64,000 bases of DNA from Yamagishiella unicocca. Its lineage: Eukaryota; Chlorophyta; Chlorophyceae; Chlamydomonadales; Volvocaceae. Shown piece after piece: positions 15,001 through 26,765 of the stretch (the first letter of the stretch is position 1; each line of letters begins with the position of its first letter). The notes beneath the pieces are model-generated. The model did not search any database. It was not told the origin of the DNA and saw nothing but the letters and a program-made list of their open reading frames with translations. The DNA lies in contig BDSL01000198.1 in the NCBI GenBank assembly GCA_003116995.1, positions 1 to 64,000 of the forward strand, given 5' to 3'. A program made the position numbers and the translations under genes.

Positions 15001-16540
15001 GTTTTACAGATCTGACCGAAGTCCAGAAAGTGGAAATTTATATTAAACATACCTTGAAGAGTCCACAGTAAAAGGGTGGTGACCATTGGCGAAGTCCATG
15101 TGCATATAGTAGTAACTGTTACAATCCCTAGCATTCCAGCCACCAGTACACGTAGAATGATGGTGCATTTACAGGGCGTTTTACAGATCTGACCGAAGTC
15201 CAGAAAGTGGAAATTTATATTAAACATACCTTGAAGATTCCACAGTAAAAGGGTGGTGACCTTTGGCGAAGTCCATGTGCATGTAGTAGTAACTGTTACA
15301 ATCCCTAGCATTCCAGCCGCCAGTACAAGTAAAACCATGGTGCATTTACAGGGCGTTTTACAGATCTGACCGAAGTCCAGAAAGTGGAGATTTGTATTAA
15401 ACATACCTTGAAGATTCCACAGTAAAGGGGTGGTTACCTTTGGCGAAGTCCATGTGCATGTAGTAGTAACTGTTACAAGCCCTAGCATTCCAGCTACCAG
15501 TGCACGTAGAATGTTGGTGCATTTACAGGGCGTTTAACAGATCTGACCGAAGTCCAAAAAGTGGAGATTTGTATTAAACATACCTTGAAGATTCCACAGT
15601 AAAGGGGTGGTGACCTTTGGCGAAGTCCATGCGCAAGTAGTAGTAACTGTTACAATCCCTAGCATTCCAGCCGCCAGTACACGTAGAATGATGGTGCATT
15701 TACAGGGCGTTTTACAGATCTGACCGAAGTCCAGAAAGTGGAGATTTGTATTAAACATACCTTGAAGATTCCACAGTAAAGGGGTGGTGACCTTTGGCGA
15801 AGTCCATGTGCATGTAGTAGTAACTGTTACAAGCCCTAGCATTCCAGCTACCAGTGCACGTAGAATGTTGGTGCATTTACAGGGCGTTTTACAGATCTGA
15901 CCGAAGTCCAAAAAGTGGAGATTTGTATTAAACATACCTTGAAGATTCCACAGTAAAGGGTTGGTGACCTTTGGCGAAGTCCATGTGCATGTAGTAGTAA
16001 CTGTCACAATCCCTAGCATTCCAGCCACCAGTACACGTAGAACGTTGGTGCATTTACAGTGCGTTTTACAGATCTGACCGAAGTCCAGAAAGTGGAAATT
16101 TATATTAAACATACCTTGAAGATTCCACAGTAAAAGGGTGGTGACCATTGGCGAAGTCCATGTGCATATAGTAGTAACTGTTACAAGCCCTAGCATTCCA
16201 GCCACCAGTACACGTAGAATGATGGTGCATTTACAGGGCGTTTTACAGATCTGACCGAAGTCCAGAAAGTGGAAATTTATATTAAACATACCTTGAAGAT
16301 TCCACAGTAAAAGGGTGGTGACATTTGGCGAAGTCCATGTGCATGTAGTAGTAACTGTTACAATCCCTAGCATTCCAGCCACCAGTACACGTAGAACGTT
16401 CGTGCATTTACAGGGCGTTTTACAGATCTGACCGAAGTCCAAAAAGCGGAAATTTATATTGAACATACCTCGAAGATTCCACAGTAAAGGGGTGGTGACC
16501 TTTGGCGAAGTCCATGTCCATGTGCATGTTGTTGTAACGG
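1..16540. repeat. 177-bp satellite array, about 93 tandem units
   Basis: The same unit recurs without interruption from the left edge. The landmark TGTGCATGTAGTAGTAACTG begins at 61, 237 and 414, and comparable spacing continues to about 16.5 kb; most units are 176-178 bp, with occasional indel-shortened ones. Three versions of the unit centre are mixed: acaagtaaaaccatgg, acacgtagaatgatgg and acaaataaaaccatgg. Variants such as the run aaatcggg recur at multiples of the unit, which indicates higher-order duplication. Units beyond about 13.5 kb carry more private substitutions, as expected at an array edge. The unit is 59 codons long, so long repetitive frames stay open on the minus strand; these look fortuitous. 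The array starts outside the window, so its true size is unknown. A centromeric, pericentromeric or subtelomeric location is possible but not shown. Confidence 0.97.
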
Positions 16541-17250
16541 TTACAGACCAAGAGGAAGAACCATCGGGCACATCGCCTGACACTGAGAAAGACGGAGGAG
16601 ACAAAGACCGACATGCACTGGAACAAAGGCAAACCACCAGAACACCAAATCGACAGGCCATAGGCACACAGAGCAGCAGCCAGTACCCCAGCGGGAATTT
16701 GCATCAGAGGCTCCCCTATCATGAACCGACCACCAACCAACCTAAAAGCCCAGCAACCGACGAACCAGTGAAGCGCCGCACGCAATGATGCAATCATCGG
16801 GACCAGCCGCCTCTCATCCCAAAAAGCACGGATCCCTCCAAGGGCTCGACGCGCTACAGAACCGGAAAGTAAGAAGCACGGGAAACCCCGCTCCCCAAGA
16901 CAACCCGGACCGATCACGAATCCCCCAGTACCTCAGCCTGTCCCCCGCACACAAGGCGACTGGCGACAACCCGCAAGAAAGGATGCCGAGGCCCCACTGC
17001 ATCCCAGCCTTTCTGGGGAAGCCCCAACGCAGCAAAGCCCCTCAGAAGGGCCCAAAACTCCACCACCCCACGGCGAATGGCAAAATCCAGTTGACCACTT
17101 CCCGGAGTAAGAGGGGGACCACCAGCACCCGCCCTTTTCAAGGCCGCGGCCATAAACCGGCGCCCCACCTCCATGGCAGTAATATCTGCAAGGATTACTA
17201 CATCCCAGACGCAGGGCTATACCCCGGGAGGTGCTTGCACCAACCAAACT
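16533..17250. mobile_element. Transposon-like remnant abutting the satellite
   Basis: The satellite ends in an altered unit that runs into a palindromic gtaacggttac and then a non-satellite segment containing gaaccatcgggcacatcgcc. The same palindrome-plus-segment recurs at 49890-49940 (short) and 50288-50460 (about 150 bp, similar), so this is a dispersed element. No intact transposase or reverse transcriptase is visible; frames are open on both strands but resemble no protein I know. It may be the untranslated end of a retroelement. The class is inference; repetition is seen directly. Confidence 0.55.
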
Positions 17251-17525
17251 TGCTGTAGTAGTAACATCACAATCCCTAGCAGTTCAGCACAAGTAAGCCC
17301 ATGGTGCATTTGCCAAAGGTCACCACCCGTTAACTGTATACTCTTCAAGGTATGTTGAATAAATTCTGAACTTCGGTCAGATCTGCGAAACGCCCTGAAA
17401 ATGCACAAAGTTTTACTTGGTTTTAATGCTATGGTTTGCAACAATTTTCACCAAATGTCACCAAAGGTTACTGTGGACCCTTCAAGATATCCACATATTG
17501 GACTTTGGTCAAATCTGCAGAAGGG
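17250..17525. repeat. Diverged, partly inverted satellite monomers
   Basis: From about 17254 the sequence resembles a plus-orientation satellite piece (tagtagtaacatcacaatcc). At about 17312 it flips and continues as the reverse complement of the unit (ccaaaggtcaccacccgtta, then ttcaaggtatgttgaa, then cttcggtcagatctgcgaaa). A second degraded reverse piece follows at about 17456-17520. Identity to the array is clearly lower, so these are old copies. The orientation switch implies an inversion or fold-back event at the array edge. Confidence 0.8.
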
Positions 17526-17745
17526 CACACTGGTGTGCATTGCCACCATAGGGCCCGCTCCTTGGCAACATATCTACCCCCCAACCACCGCACAAGCTCA
17601 GAGTGTATTCGGTGTATGCACGCTAATCCTTGTAGAGGTATTATATTATCAGATGGAAAATGTGGCACGACACATATATGTCGTATGCAGCAGCATTGCT
17701 GGCCGCCACATGCAAAGCAAGCACGACACGAGCACGAGCATTAAA

Positions 17746-17750
17746 TTACA
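17746..17750 (-). terminator. TGTAA polyadenylation signal of the SprT-like gene
   Basis: The minus strand reads TGTAA here, the usual green-algal polyadenylation signal, and it overlaps the TAA stop codon. Such overlap would leave a very short 3' UTR, so cleavage about 10-20 nt further on is expected. Confidence 0.45.
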
Positions 17751-20039
17751 AGCGGCATGGCACCCTTGCTGGCAGCCTCCAGCCCCTCGTGTCATAAGTG
17801 TGGCCCCGGTGGCCTAGCACATACCAGTTGAGCATGAGGAAGTTATGACCGTGACCCTGGTGGGTTTCATTGGGGCAGGGATAGAAAAGAGACCCTTAAG
17901 ATGATGATTGATTGAGGCGGGAATGGGTGCAGGTCATGAGTATGGGCTGGTAAGGTAGTGCAACATGGCAATGGGGGGCCTGGGGACAGAGTTCGGTAGA
18001 CGGGAATGTTACAGGGAGTGAGACATCTTAGGGTTCTAAAATCAGGCTCCGGGAACAGCGAGGGTCGCAAACAAAGCGATGTACCTTCATTGCCCGTCCT
18101 TTCACAACACGTCTCACACCCATATCACCCTGCCCTGGACTCCTGTCACACCACGCCCGCCACGAGCATCTGCTGCTCCATCGCAAGCTTTATTTTCCCC
18201 CAGATTATCTCCTCAACTGCTAACTGTTAACCGCAACCCATCAACCGCCCACCTCCAACGACACGTTCCGTGGTGCGTCTCTCGCTTGGGAGGCGCACAT
18301 GCTGAACAGCAACACGTGCAGCATCTCGTGCCCGAGCGTGTGCGCCAACCAGGACAGCCTGGCGGCGGGTTGGGGCGGCCAGATAGGGAGGGGACGGGGA
18401 AGAGAGGGGATAATAATGTCAGTTGCTTGCATGTACCGTATCCATGCCATAACGGTATGTATGAGTGCAACCCACCATCCCTTGACGCAACCAACATCCT
18501 GGTCTTCCAACCCCATCCCCCTCGCTCGCTCCCGCCCCACTCCCTTCATTTCCCTACCTGGAGCTGCAAGCAACCCCGTCTAGCCGCACCGGGTGACCCA
18601 CTGATGGCGATTGGGAGCCCCATACCTGTCATGGGAAAGATGATGATGTGGCGCGGAGCGATAGGGTTGTGCAAGCGAATCCAATGCTGGTGAGGATGGA
18701 ACGACAACTACCCCTTAGTTGAAGACGGGTAAGGCGGGAGAAAAGGTACGCGCTCACCCACCCAGGCCCCCAAAACCCACCTGACGCCAGAAGGTAACCT
18801 GCCCCAGGCTGTGACGGTAGGTGGCGCTAGGACCGGCCACAGCCGCCCTCGGGCTGAGGCCGCCGCCGCCGCCGGCCCCGCCATGAATGGCACCAGCATG
18901 AGCAGCACCGCTGTCGCCGCTGCCGCGCCCTTGCCGCCGTCGCCGCCACCAGCTGCGCAGCCAGCTCCACCGGCCGCCATCAGTGCCGCCTCCGCCGCCG
19001 CATCCATTTCCGTTACCGCAGCCGCAGCGAATTGTGGCGGCGGCGGCGGCCAGCCGATCGGCCTCGTCTGCTCTGTGTTGACGTGGCCCCCGATGACTGG
19101 GCCCCTCATGGCTTTTCTGGCGCCCCAGGGGCCCGGCAGCAGCATCCATGTCGACGGCAGCAGCTGCAGCGGCGGCGGCGGCAGTGAGAGCCCCTGGTCC
19201 CAGTGGGCGCACCACCACCAGCGGAGCCAGGCCGGTCCTAGGTGCCGCCATTACCGCGTCATCTCGTGGTACAACACCGCCGTACATTTGGCAAATGTCA
19301 CCTGAGGTGTATTGCACCTGGCGGTTTATGCGCCTGTCGCGCCCAGCGGGACGCGTTGGGGGTGTGGTGTGGGTGTGGAGCCGTAAGTGTGATGAGATGT
19401 GATAGGGCCCGGGCAACGGCTAGACGATGACAGGTGACGATTACAACAGGTGGCGGAGATGAATAAGCGGGACAAGCTGGATAAGCAATACACAACTAAG
19501 CGCGTAACGAGCGCGTGACTCAAACATGTATGAAGTGGCAGCGCGCGCGAAGACTCATCTACGTCGTACCTGGTAATGCCGCGGTGAAAGGTGCCCTGGA
19601 AGAACTCCTGGTCGATGACGCGGGCCAGCGCCTGCGCGAATTGCACCCAACGAGCGGGGGCGAAACACCAACCGCGAGCGAGGAGGAGGGTAAGAGAGGG
19701 GAGGGGAGAGCACCATCCGTATCAGCAGGAGACGGTACGGCGTTCACTGGAGGGGAGGGGAATGGGGGAGCGGACCAGACCCAGCCCATCGAAAAGATTC
19801 CCTATGTTTCACTTTCACGAGTTTCCTCGCCACTCCCACGCCTCCCCAGCCTCCAACATCTTCCCCTCGTCACTCGCCTGCAGCCGCTGCGGCGTCATGT
19901 CCTCAGGGGCAAAGTTCGCCGCCCAGCCGCCGCCCTCGGGCGTCCCCGCTCGCTGGAGCACCGCCGCCCATTTGGCTCTGCGAGACAGCTGGTGGCTGGA
20001 GGAGCGCGCCTCGCCCTTGGGCAGCCGGCCCCAGCACAC
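17746..20039 (-). CDS. SprT/Spartan-like zinc metallopeptidase (5' end unresolved)
   Basis: Exons, 5' to 3': 20039-19878, 19631-19570, 19237-18781, 18686-18626, 18579-18558, 18358-18253, 17856-17746, giving 326 residues plus stop with all phases agreeing. The core holds LQALARVIDQEFFQGTFHRG across the first junction, then an Ala/Gly-rich insertion of about 100 residues, then TLGHEMLHVLLF with the HExxH zinc site (18330-18316). The last exon begins GHGHNF, placed after Glu to give EGHG, whose His is the third zinc ligand in SprT proteins. Known members cleave DNA-protein crosslinks or act in replication-coupled repair; that role here is by family. Unusual points are a 22-nt microexon and a GC-AG intron after exon 1. 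Upstream exons are missing from the model. SprT family is favoured over Wss1/WLM because of the EGHG motif. Confidence 0.72.
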
Positions 20040-20543
20040 CTGCACGCGGGGAAAGGACAATTTTACAGTTGGTTAGGGCGGCTAGGTTGTTTTACACGAT
20101 TGCTGGAGTTGCTTCCTATGTCAAACGCCGTCCGATGCAGGTGTATGAGAGCGCTTCGTTGCGGGTGGAGGGCCGGGGAGCGGGCGGCTGCGAGGTGAGT
20201 GACCTGTGAGGAGAGCCCGTCGTACCTACTGAGTGACTCCATCACATCGTGCGTCGATGTGCCCTGAACGTACCGTGCGTAGAGTGCGCAGATACGTGCC
20301 CCTTAAGGGTTGCTTATAAGCATAAGCCGAATAACATTTCCGACGTGAGCTCGTTTTAGGGCGTGCACTGTTCGAACAACAGCGCACGCCTTGGAATCCG
20401 CGAAGCCATGCACCGCTATCTTTCCCTTTACATGCCGGAGCACGGGTTTCCTCCCTAATCACCGCTATCCGGTTATCAAGCCTCCAGCTAGCTTTCGGGT
20501 TATCCTTATCATATGCCGCATTCCGGGTTTCTGCGCTACCCAC

Positions 20544-20585
20544 CTTGTCCCAGTCTTGCTCGTCCAGGCGAAAATCGTATTGCGC
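20544..20585 (-). other. Candidate upstream exon of the SprT-like gene
   Basis: The minus strand has a 42-nt stretch flanked by CCAG and GTGGGT that reads AQYDFRLDEQDWDK and is phase 0 at both ends, so it can join directly to the exon starting at 20039. A second protein-like stretch, AILVWYGSRPHVG, lies at about 20725-20790 with a possible donor GTATGG, but its phase does not fit this exon. Neither has a recognisable domain. RNA evidence would decide. Confidence 0.3.
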
Positions 20586-20599
20586 CTGGCGGGCGGTGC

Positions 20600-22250
20600 G
20601 GGAATGTGGGAATGTGTTCCATGAAGGCAGGAGAAACAGGAATGGGATGTGCGCATGTGAAAATCGTGTGTGGTGGTGGAATGTGCGGCATGATGCGGGG
20701 CGACACGACAGCTGCCATACTTGTACGGGTTCAGGTGCCGTCCAACGTGAGGACGAGAGCCGTACCACACGAGAATGGCCAAGTCGGATGCCAGGAGGAG
20801 ACGACGGGGTTGCTTCTGCTACTTCCTTGGCTCGTCGTGTCACGTACGTTGGCCGCGCAAAAGCCCAACGGCGCGTATCAACCGGTCTCCAACTAGGTTT
20901 TCGGTTCATCCTTCTGAAAAGCCGCAATGAGCGTCTCTGCGCCGCCCGCAAACCCACAGGTGCAGACTCCATGGGGGCTCGCAGCTCTGACCCTAGCCGT
21001 GCTCGCTCCTCCGTGCTGACCCAGTGATCATATGACCTGCGCTGTGGCCCTTCCTGCATAGCCCGCAACAACACCGTGTGCTTGGGTTTCCGTACCTTGG
21101 TACTTGCACGCACACCCTCCGCCTGCACAAAGCTCCACGAGAGCACCATTATTGCGCGGATGCGCCGCAGCCGCTGGAGCCTCCCTGTCGATGGCGGCGC
21201 TGTGCCGCCGTGGGCTCAGCCCAACTTCCCGAGGCCCGCGCAGTGGCCAGCCAGCACTCAAAATTTGATGTGGAGGCGTGACTGGCGGCGATACTGGATG
21301 GCTAAATTTCGGATGGTGGGCCCATCGCCTGTGCTGGGTGGGTAGGTTTTAGCTGCGTCATGCCACTCTCATCTCCCACTGTCAACTGGTTGTGATGTCA
21401 GTGCTTAATCGGGTTGACAAGATAAGACCTACGCGTGCTTGCGCGTCCGTTGCGCGTGCCTCTTTACGATGCACAACAAGTCGTAAGCTGCGTAAGGCGA
21501 GAAATGTGGCTATACTTTACCCTTCCATTATTAGTTAGGTTTGGGTTCAAGTTTAGCTTAGCTTATATTGGAGACAAGCGCGATGCTTGTACGGCGGTAT
21601 CTGGAAGTACAGATATCGGCAAAGGCTTTGGCCATTGAATCGTCCAGGAACACTAAGAGCAGGATAGATCAGAGGTAGGTCATTTGGCCACTTGCGACTA
21701 GCCACAATTTTGCACGGATTTTGAGGCCCGTACACCGCCGAAATAGGTTGTTTCAAGGCATGTTTCTTTTCCTTCGCAAATCGTTAAGTATCAGACGCCT
21801 GAAATGGAAAAAAACGCCTCTGCACCTGGGACCCCCAACTTGATAGCAGAGCAAGCAAATTTTGCAGGTCCCGCGCCCCAAACCGCTGTGTCACAATACG
21901 GTGCTTCTAGGACTCGACAGGAATACGGTGGTCTTAAGATAATGTCTGGGCGTTTACCCACCTCCTGCCTTGTGGAAGGCGCGGTCTGGCAAACGCCGTA
22001 CAAACACGAGAACGTGGCCGCAGCAGCAGAAACTCCGCGCATATCTGATACAGTAATTTATGCGAATGCACAGACACCGCAACATCATTTGACTGGTTGC
22101 AACCATTCCTTAGGCCAAGAATTTGTTTTCATCCCATTCGCCCTCTTGGCGTTCTGCGCCGTTTCGCCCTCGTATTAGGCGCGAAATATTCATTTCCAGC
22201 TATAGACGAGCGCTGACTTGAACCAATTCGTGGGTGTGGACGGCCAGAGA
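20600..22250. other. Intergenic interval between divergent genes
   Basis: This is where the 5' end of the SprT-like gene and the promoter of the SAM/EF-hand gene should lie. It is less GC-rich than the flanks. An open frame on the plus strand from an ATG at 21804 to 22178 (about 124 codons) could be an upstream exon or an unrelated short gene; I see no domain in it. No TATA-like element or RNA gene is convincing. Confidence 0.4.
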
Positions 22251-24180
22251 ATGCTGGGAAAAGCGCTCCGTCATCCCTGTCCGGCGCCTTCCCATCCGCC
22301 GGCCACGCATTACCAACGCGGACTGCACAACAGGAGGACGGCGTTAGCTTATGCGCAACAGTTGACAGCAGCGCAGGCAGCAGCTGCCACCGCGCGTCCG
22401 GACTCAGACGAGTCCAAGGGGAAACCAGTGATTCAGGTCCAAGTAACGCGGCCGAGCTTGCCATGTGAAAAGCCTCTGCCGCTGGCAAACGTCATGGTGA
22501 GAGCGCGGGACGCAACGGAGGACTGTTCGCGCTGGATGCAGAACGGCGTGTGACCAACTGTTTTCTCCATGCCACTGCCTTGTATCATTGGACATCAGGC
22601 TTAGCTCAATGCCACCATGCGTTTTGCTTTTCGCAGGAGATACAGCGCCTGTTGTACCTTTTGGAGGCACCAGAATACTGTATGCGGGCGTTCCGGGAGC
22701 ACGGCGTGAACGGACAAGACCTCTTGCACATGCAAGACGATGATCTTGACGATAGGTGGGATGTCGAAGCTGGCGTTGGGGCTTATTTCTTGTATGGGGC
22801 CGTGCGGGAAGTTATCGCGGTACTACACGTCCACACGCTGGGTCGCTTTTGGGTCGCGCAACTCCGAACACCCCTCCTCTTACCTCCCTTCCCTCCCAAT
22901 ACACACCAGCACACTCCCCAACTGTATGCCCCGATCGCAGCCGCTTCAAGTTCCCCAGGCATGTGCAGCGCAAGGTACTCCGGATCGCTGAGGCTTGGCG
23001 GTCCTTCCAGAGTGTAGCCGGCAGCCCAACCAAGGGGAGCATCACCCTGGACCAGTTAATGCAACATAACGGCTCCATCAGGTGGATGTGCCAAAGTGCA
23101 TGACATCCTGTGGGATGAGTTCAATGGAAGGAAAATGATTCAAGGGCTAGAGGCGACGAGCGAGGGGCGCTTCGTGGTATGGGGGGAGTATGGCACGGGG
23201 TGTATGCTGAGGGATCATGTGGGCACCGTGGCTGTGGGCGCCGTGGTAAGCCCGGGTTGGGAAGTGGCAAGGCAGCCGTGTACATGCGTTGGTTGGGGGG
23301 CGGACGTAAGACGGCGCGGACGTAAGAGTCGGGCCGGGGGGATAGGGGGAAGAGCGCATTGATGACTACTCGCCGCACTGTGTAGGCAATGCTGGTTGAG
23401 TGTCTGAGACGGAGATGACGCGCTCGTGGGATGTGCGCGGTGAAAGCGACTGCCTGCTGCGGCGCGAGGCTGGGCGGAATAGCCAGCAGCGTGAGGGGCA
23501 GCCGGCGTCGGCGGGATAGCAGCGTGAGGGGCAGCCGGCGTCAGCGGGAACGCCGCAGGCCTCAAGCAGGCGCTGCAGGGAGCGCAGCGTTCCCTACAAG
23601 GGGCATGATGGGCTCAGAAAGAAATTGCATCTCCAGGGTATGCGGGATACGTGCACCACAGGGCCGCAGGCCAGGGCTTGCTGCTCCTTCTCGCGAAGTG
23701 GGGCGCCGTGCGCCCGTTCCGCTGCCCTGTGCCTGACCTCCCTCCTCCCCTGGGCCCCCCCCTGCTGCTCTCTACGCCCTCCTTCCTGGATCCGGCGGCC
23801 TCAGGTCCTCGGAGTCCCTCTCCCACCTGCAGGCCGCCTTCCGCGCCCTGGACGTCAACAATAACGGCAACATCACCTTCGAAGAGTTCCTGGTGGGCTT
23901 CACATTGCTGGAGGCGGCGGGTAGGGCGCCTAGTGTGGTGCTGCGACGAGGGATGCTGCATGGGGGGCCACGGGTTCGGCGGAGTAAATTGGGCAGGGCA
24001 GGGGCGCAGGGAGGCCGGTGGTCACGCCCTCCCGGGAGGCCCTCCCCGGAGCTGTATGCGCCTTAGTACACCAGGCTCACGGTCGGCGTACACCCGCTGA
24101 TATGGTGGCTCGCCCCAGGTGACCCGGCGCAAAGTGCGCGTACGACACAGTGGGTGTACGATGAACTCCTCCGCCCCTGA
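22251..24180 (+). CDS. SAM-like domain plus EF-hand protein
   Basis: Exons: 22251-22496, 22637-22755, 22941-23081, 23559-23637, 23833-23920, 24119-24180, giving 244 residues, all phases agreeing. Residues about 83-145 resemble a SAM domain: LLEAPEYCMRAFREHG, then GQDLLHMQDDDL, then a helix FPRHVQRKVLRIAEAW after the splice. Residues about 196-225 form one EF-hand, with the loop DVNNNGNITFEEF carrying acidic or Asn ligands at positions 1, 3, 5 and the conserved Glu at 12. EF-hands bind Ca2+; SAM domains mediate protein contacts. The exon at 23559-23637 is the least certain because a single EF-hand is unusual and a partner loop may be missed. The ATG at 22251 is the first in frame after a stop at 22203, but an upstream exon is possible. 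It diverges from the SprT-like gene and converges on Piezo. Confidence 0.65.
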
Positions 24181-24431
24181 CCCTCCTGCAGTGGCCGCAG
24201 CAGAGTCCGCCCGAGATCCCACCCACAGCGCCAACGCTGGCAGCGCCATTGAGGCCACCAGCGCCACCGCCGCCGCCACAACCGCAAAGACGAACGTGGC
24301 CACAACCACCCTGACCACCATCAACAACAACAATAGCAACCCGACTAGCAACAGGCGCAGTACGAACGACGCAACCACCGCGAACGACTCGAACGGCGGT
24401 TTCCTCAGCAGCGTTGTCAGCTGGTTCCAGA

Positions 24432-24436
24432 TGTAA
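24432..24436 (+). terminator. TGTAA polyadenylation signal of the SAM/EF-hand gene
   Basis: TGTAA lies about 250 nt after the TGA stop at 24178-24180. This gives an ordinary 3' UTR length and supports the gene ending on the plus strand here. Confidence 0.6.
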
Positions 24437-24449
24437 CCGGCGTACAGCC

Positions 24450-26400
24450 CGTGGCACCTTGATGCCCCACGTGGGGTCCCGTGGTTGTGTGTTTCAAGCT
24501 TGTGTGCCCTCAGTCAGTGGGAGCACGCACTGCGCGTCTGGCTGGTAGGCGGATATCTATGGCAGTGCCGACCAGCCGGCGGGATTGGTGGTCACCGGAG
24601 ATGCACCGCGGTAAAGGGTCCCGAACGGTAGCCGACCAGCGGGTGACTGATGGAAGCCGCTGATCGGAGCGGGCCAGCGCGAGCCGGGAGCCAGTCAGAG
24701 GTCACATCATTTATCAAGGACGCAGCAAAGCAGATATAAGCATAGCACAGCTGCAGTTGAGCAATCAACAGCAGCATTTCTTGTGCGGGTCGCATGCGAA
24801 GAATGGGAGGATAAGGGAGCTCCGCTCGGTGCAGTGGTGCAGACCTGCCGTCGCCCAAACGGCGGGGCGGCGGATCATGTGTTTGCCCTTCCCCCTACAA
24901 GCAAAAGGGCTTCCGCCGGGAACCCGATTTGGCTTGGGCAGGATGTCCGGCAGGTGGGCGCGCGGGGGCGGGGGTGGTGATATAGGGGTTTTGTGTATGG
25001 CTGCAATTCAAGCTGTGGGGTGCGAGGTACGCCGGGCCAATGCTCGAATTACCTCCGTAACTGGATAGGGTCGGTGGGTCGGTGCAGAGTGTGGACGGAG
25101 AGAGAGTGAAACACGTTTGGGCCGCGGAAAGGACCGGGTGGGCGCTGGTGACCCACGGGCGGCCTCACACGTGTCCGTGTGTGTAATGTGTTTGTGCGCG
25201 CGAACACCCGTCCCATCGTGTGCCCTGTTCTACCACTTGTGTAACCCCACTCGGGCCCGAGTTTTGCGGCGCAAGTGACGGGCGGACTGCTGGTGCCGTA
25301 CGTAGCAGTGACATCGTCTTGGCGGCATTCATTGCGTGTCCACTGGGGCAGACCGGTGTCGCGTCGAGCGCGATGGAGGAAGAGGTGGAGGAAGAGGCGG
25401 AGGACGTGCACTGGCCGGTGGTGTTGTTCGGGCGGTGTATTGCGGTCGATGAAGCCCTGCTGGTAGCGAGCTGGCGAGGCATATCTGTTGGAGCAAAAAG
25501 AATAAATTGTTGAAGGCCTTTCATGTCTTCCAAGCGTCCCTGACCTTCGTGGATCTGTCGGTATCGAATGGGAATCTTCGATACCGGCATAAGTATTTAG
25601 TAGCGCTAGTTCGACGGCACGGTAGTAGCGGTGGTTGGGGCCGCGATGCAAGTACCGCAGGCCGCCGTCACGTGACAAAGTACGACAGGCAGCCGCCATC
25701 ACGGCCGTACCAGCGGAGTGCTGCTGCCTCTGCTTCGCGACGACGGTTGCAACTTTTTGTATTTAGTGAAAATCGTGTGTATGTATCGCGTTTCCTCGCT
25801 CTCGCGGCAATCGACGCGGCCTAAACGCAGGCGGCGCGAGCAAGGCTTTCTAATGATTGAGGCTTATGTTGGTTTAATGTGTTTATATGACTGGGTTCTT
25901 AAATAATTGTAGTACCTGCAGTGCACTTAGCAGTGCTGCTGAGCGGACATGGCTTCGCTGGGGCTGCTACTGCAGTGGCCTCGGACACATTACCTGCGTC
26001 AATTATTGTGGTTCTGGGTTATTTCCAGTCTCACTTTCAGAGGGTCCGTGTCTAACCTCCGGGGCTGAGCGGTGCCGAGCAGGCTCGGCTTGCCTATCTA
26101 GCCGTCAGCGCTGTGCAGTGCATTGCGCTCGCTCTCGCCAACGGCTTGTGCGCATTCGCATGTCATTCAATCGCGGCTGTAGGGCAAATCGTTGAACCCT
26201 ACCCCTTGTAAGCCCCCGGTAAGACCCCTGGTGGAACATGTCTGGCATTCCTGCTGCTGGTGCTGCTGGTCCTCTCCGGCTGTGGACGTCACAATATGAG
26301 CGTGAGGCAGGCGGGAGACGAGGAAGGTAAGAAATGTTCGTCAAGAAATGCCGACGGTTACGACACCACGTCGCTGATTTCGGGGAGAGTAGCTGAAAAG
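24450..26400. other. Intergenic interval between convergent genes
   Basis: No spliceable conserved exon was recognised on either strand. Short frames exist, for example plus 25220-25513 with an acidic run MEEEVEEEAEDVHW, but none shows a domain or consistent splice partners. No tRNA-like or repeat structure stands out. Confidence 0.45.
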
Positions 26401-26415
26401 CTTCAACCAAAGTCG

Positions 26416-26420
26416 TTACA
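26416..26420 (-). terminator. TGTAA polyadenylation signal of Piezo
   Basis: This is the first TGTAA on the minus strand after the Piezo stop codon (26766-26768), about 350 nt downstream. It is the likely 3' end signal. Confidence 0.55.
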
Positions 26421-26765
26421 CCATACCGGCACCTGGTCAACGCACAATAAGGCCCTCGCTCGGCCCCAGCCAACACAACTACAGAGCCCGTGGTGCCGCT
26501 GGACCCACGCGGCGACCCACCGCGACGGCGTTGCTCGGGTCTGCCACCCATAGACGTCCCAAGGCAAGGACGTCCGAAGGCTACAGTCAAGCCAAACCCA
26601 ACAACGAAGGGCGTGGTTATGGATTAAATTCACTTTGTGCTCAAGCCGCATCCTGCACCCACGGAATACCCAACAGGCGCTATAACACAGCCCCCTTACC
26701 CTATCAGCATCCGCCACTTGTATTAAGTCCGTGCCTCCAATTCCCGGATCAGCATCCCCCTCCCC

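Noticed and set aside
19250..19300. A minus-strand stretch reading AVLYHEMT, like the start of a basic secretory protein peptidase motif
   Set aside because: The next residue is Arg, not the second zinc His, the phase does not fit neighbouring exons, and the SprT-like model uses this interval as an intron.
18754..19416. A 220-codon minus-strand open frame taken as a single-exon gene
   Set aside because: Part of it is the Ala/Gly-rich SprT-like exon 19237-18781; the rest is intron read-through.
20226..20265. Possible extra SprT-gene exon ending at a GTACGACG donor
   Set aside because: The only open frame leaves phase 2, whereas the exon at 20039 needs phase 0.
24022..24457. A very hydrophobic minus-strand open frame that could be a membrane protein
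   Set aside because: It is antisense to the last exon and 3' UTR of the SAM/EF-hand gene, lacks an upstream ATG and has no splice partners. The hydrophobicity follows from the antisense of an Ala/Thr/Asn-rich reading.
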